64,000 nt of DNA, from contig JAQYVU010000012.1 of assembly GCA_030145385.1 (NCBI GenBank), positions 1 to 64,000 of the forward strand, written 5' to 3'. How positions within the stretch are numbered: position 1 is the first letter of the stretch; every line of letters begins with the position of its first letter. Source of the DNA: Desulfococcaceae bacterium. GTDB lineage: Bacteria > Desulfobacterota > Desulfobacteria > Desulfobacterales > Desulfosalsimonadaceae. This document shows positions 61,751 to 64,000 of this stretch, piece after piece. Made by a program: the position numbers and the translations under genes. The notes beneath the pieces were generated by a model. That model was not told the origin of the DNA and did no database searches. It saw only the letters and a program-made list of their open reading frames with translations.

Positions 61751-62215
61751 ATGAAAACCAGGATAATGGCATTTGTCATTGCAGCTTCTTTTTTAGCCAT
61801 TTTAGCGGGTTGCCAGGCGCCCAGCCAGGGAAGCAAAACCTACACACCGGGACAGGCGCAGACGGCTCAGTCCGTATACTACGGAACGGTTTTGAATGTG
61901 GCAGACGTTCAAATCCAGCATGAAGAGACCGGGGCTGGTTCGGTGGGCGGCGCCGTGGTCGGCGGCATTGTCGGTTCCACCATCGGCGGTGGCCGGGGTA
62001 AGAAACTGGCGACTACCGGGGGCGCATTGGCTGGGGCAGCCGCAGGGAGCGCTGCGGAACAGGCCAGGGCCATGCGTCCGGGAGTTGAAATAGAATTGGA
62101 AATGGATGACGGGCGCATTCTGGTGATTGTTCAGGAAAAAGATGATGAATATGCCGTGGGTGACAGGGTTCGTCTGATCGAGAGTCCGGACGGAACAATG
62201 CGTGTCAGGCAATAG
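61751..62215 (+). CDS. SlyB-like glycine-zipper outer membrane lipoprotein, copy 2
   Basis: A 154-aa paralogue of the protein at 28277 (lipobox AILAGC). The glycine zipper GAGSVGGAVVGGIVGSTIGG and the GGALAGAAAGSAAEQARAM segment are almost unchanged, while the signal sequence differs. GGAGGG precedes the ATG. Confidence 0.88.
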   Translation: MKTRIMAFVIAASFLAILAGCQAPSQGSKTYTPGQAQTAQSVYYGTVLNVADVQIQHEETGAGSVGGAVVGGIVGSTIGGGRGKKLATTGGALAGAAAGSAAEQARAMRPGVEIELEMDDGRILVIVQEKDDEYAVGDRVRLIESPDGTMRVRQ

Positions 62216-62527
62216 GCTGCTCCTCACCGGATTGGATAGGTATCCGGGAATCGGGAAATGGAAAGCTGTTCCGGCGGCAGGTAGTTTGACGATGCAGCGG
62301 TCCATGTCGTTCAGGCGCCGAGGGTTTGTCAAAGAGCCTGTTTTGATTGGCAAATTTGTTTAATTCTTGCCATGTGATGGAAAAAATATTATAAAATTAG
62401 ATAATTAGTTTAGAAAAGGGCAGTGCAAAACTACATACAGGATAAATTGTTTTTTTCTTCCGGGTATATGTCCTGATGCTTTGGAAGATGCAAAATAAAC
62501 TATAGGATTAGAGAGGAGCAGAGAGAA
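62216..62527. other. Intergenic stretch before the DUF2860 gene
   Basis: 312 bp without a recognisable gene or repeat. The second half is AT-rich and presumably holds a promoter for the 62528 gene. Confidence 0.4.
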
Positions 62528-63556
62528 ATGAATACTGCCAAAATCCCTTTGTTGATCATGGTTTTATTTTTGTCCGTAAGCGCTGCATATGCCCTGGATC
62601 CGATTCCCCAGGAACCGGGCTTCAGCGGATTTGTCCGGGCCGGAGCCGGTGTTATGAATTACAAGAGCAACATGGTAGCCGGTGTTCTTATGGTGGATTT
62701 GGGAGATAAGACGATTGATTCACTGACCGATACACCGGGTTCAAAAACACAAGGTTATCCATCGTTGAATTATGAACTGGCCTGGACGTTTGCCGATTCA
62801 CGAACACAGATTACTTTCGGTTCTCAGCTCGAAGATGTGGCCCGGATGGAGCTTGGCCAGCAGCTGGCGGTCAAACAGGAACTGCCGGATAAAAGCATTC
62901 TTTCCGCCGGCTTATTATTAACAAACATCCCCACCGAAGTCTGGAAAGATCCCTATGTGACGGGTATGCCAAGAGATGAGTCCGACCGCACTTCCTACGG
63001 CGCACGAATTGTTTTTGACCGGATTCTGGGTTCCGGTTTTGAGGTAAAATATTCGTACCGGAAGATTGAGATCGACGACGAACAAAGCGGTGTTTTCCTG
63101 GGGCTCTCCCCGGATCAAAGAGACCTGCTTCGCCGGGATGGCAACAACCATTTTATTGATTTGAATTACGGTATGACTTTCCAGCAGAAACATCGAATAA
63201 TGCCCGGCATTTCATATTTCAAGAGGCATCGGGACGGCGACGCCATGAGCAACTGGGGAACGACTTTCCAGATGACCTATATTTGTTTCGATAATCCGGT
63301 TGTCCTGGTGCTCAACGGTCTCATCGGCATGGCGGATTATGATAAAACCAATCCGGTTTTCGGGAAAACACAGGAAGATGACCTCTATAGCGCCAACATG
63401 CAGGTCGTCTATAGAAATCCGTTTGGCTGGAAGCCCTTTGGTCATGAGAATTTCAGCATGTACGTCACGGGAAGTTATCTGTTGAATGATGCCAATATTG
63501 ATTTTTACGATACTGAAGTGTTCACGGGTATTGTCGGTGCGATGTTCCGGTTCTGA
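62528..63556 (+). CDS. DUF2860-like outer membrane protein
   Basis: A 342-aa protein with a signal sequence (to AAYALDP). It opens FSGFVRAGAGVMNYKSNM, then barrel strands (SLNYELAWTFADSRTQITFG, GSGFEVKYSYRKIEID, KHRIMPGISYFKRHRDGD) and ends TGIVGAMFRF. This resembles the DUF2860 barrel family. There is no counterpart in the left arm between the SlyB-like and channel genes. GAGGAG precedes the ATG. Confidence 0.72.
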   Translation: MNTAKIPLLIMVLFLSVSAAYALDPIPQEPGFSGFVRAGAGVMNYKSNMVAGVLMVDLGDKTIDSLTDTPGSKTQGYPSLNYELAWTFADSRTQITFGSQLEDVARMELGQQLAVKQELPDKSILSAGLLLTNIPTEVWKDPYVTGMPRDESDRTSYGARIVFDRILGSGFEVKYSYRKIEIDDEQSGVFLGLSPDQRDLLRRDGNNHFIDLNYGMTFQQKHRIMPGISYFKRHRDGDAMSNWGTTFQMTYICFDNPVVLVLNGLIGMADYDKTNPVFGKTQEDDLYSANMQVVYRNPFGWKPFGHENFSMYVTGSYLLNDANIDFYDTEVFTGIVGAMFRF

Positions 63557-63669
63557 TCGATGATCCCTGATGCCGCAATGTTGCCATATGGTTCCTTGTG
63601 CCGCTGTTTCCTGATTTCATTTCATTGCGATGAATAAATGAAGATTTTTTGTTTCAAAAGCTTTGAAAT

Positions 63670-64000
63670 ATGACCTTACAGAAATCAATAAAAATAATCA
63701 GCCGTCTCTTCACCGGGCTTATGATATGGGTTTTGATTTCCGGTGCTGATTTGCCGTCTGCATGGCCGCATACCGATCTTGAATTCGACCCGCTTCCTTC
63801 TGAACAGACGCTTAAACAAGAACCGGGTGACAATGTCGAAACGATCGGCCGTCTCCAGAATTTTCTGGATAAGGCACGGCAGGATCTCCAAAACACACAG
63901 TCTTTTCTGGAAACCACTTCGCCCGACCAAATCGGTGCCACTGCCCAGGAAGTTAATCAAAAGATTTGGCTGCTCAAGAGAAAAATTTCCTTTTATGAAC
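63670..64000 (+). CDS. MscS-superfamily channel, 5' part only (right arm)
   Basis: The ATG at 63670 opens MTLQKSIKIISRLFTGLMIW with a signal sequence, then a long charged helix. From about residue 40 it matches the left-arm channel: LKQEPGDN, GRLQNFLDKARQDLQNTQSF, then TSPDQIGATAQEVNQKIWLL and KRKISFYE at the window edge. Most of the protein, including the pore, lies beyond the window. No upstream ribosome site is strong. This reading replaces the minus-strand open frames in the same place. Confidence 0.85.
   Translation, partial: MTLQKSIKIISRLFTGLMIWVLISGADLPSAWPHTDLEFDPLPSEQTLKQEPGDNVETIGRLQNFLDKARQDLQNTQSFLETTSPDQIGATAQEVNQKIWLLKRKISFYE

Noticed and set aside
63654-63960. Minus-strand open frames at the window end
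   Set aside because: The plus strand clearly encodes the start of a channel paralogous to the one at 25727; the minus frames are its shadow.
1-64000. CRISPR array, tRNA or rRNA genes
   Set aside because: No regularly spaced repeats, cloverleaf or rRNA-like segments were recognised; the repeats present are palindromic or flank single cassettes.

Overview
The window looks like chromosomal DNA of a Gram-negative bacterium, most likely an anaerobic member of the Desulfobacterota (Desulfobacterales-like). This is an inference from gene content (exported lipoproteins, outer-membrane barrels, an MttB-family protein) and from families of long palindromic intergenic repeats; no rRNA or marker gene is present to prove it. 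No tRNA, rRNA or CRISPR array was recognised.

Region 1 (1-3265, + strand) is the end of a pqi-type intermembrane lipid-transport operon: a truncated PqiA-domain protein, a second PqiA-domain protein, an MCE-domain PqiB and a PqiC-like lipoprotein. Region 2 (about 3.3-12.8 kb) is an accessory region. It holds an AT-rich gene for a predicted nuclease-P-loop ATPase fusion, a pectinacetylesterase-like exported hydrolase behind a cyclic-di-GMP-I-type riboswitch and terminator, a VapBC-type toxin-antitoxin pair inside 207-bp direct repeats, an orphan MttB-family protein, and an internally deleted REP-associated transposase bounded by 17-bp inverted repeats. Region 3 (12.8-15.9 kb, + strand) encodes an Omp85-family barrel, a second small barrel and a PCMD-domain lipoprotein.

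Region 4 (16.0-63.99 kb) is an envelope island with a mirror-like layout. Two paralogous 537-aa regulators (39556-41169 + and 45139-46752 -) face each other in the middle. Each is divergent from a long array that begins with the same genes: an 83-aa protein, a 334-aa outer-membrane protein, then DUF1254/DUF1214 proteins and a YSC84/SYLF protein. Both arrays later reach a second OM protein, a SlyB-like glycine-zipper lipoprotein and an MscS-type channel. The left arm runs on the - strand (39.3 down to 16.0 kb); the right arm runs on the + strand (46.96 kb to the window end). The left arm adds an acid phosphatase, a DUF3313 lipoprotein, an Omp85 barrel, a DUF389 membrane protein, a DUF4105 protein and an alpha/beta hydrolase lipoprotein. 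The right arm adds a PafA-like phosphatase, a META lipoprotein, an S1/P1 nuclease, a sulfatase, an OprB-like porin and a DUF2860 barrel. A third duplicated unit (tandem-repeat lipoprotein, barrel, DUF3108) is intact at 16.0-19.05 kb and partly decayed at 41.7-43.9 kb.

Nearly every product of region 4 carries a signal peptide or lipobox, so the island acts at the cell envelope. The set of secreted hydrolases suggests scavenging of phosphate and sulfate esters, but the role of the seven DUF1254/DUF1214 proteins is unknown. A shared dyad upstream of each regulator suggests common control of the two arms.
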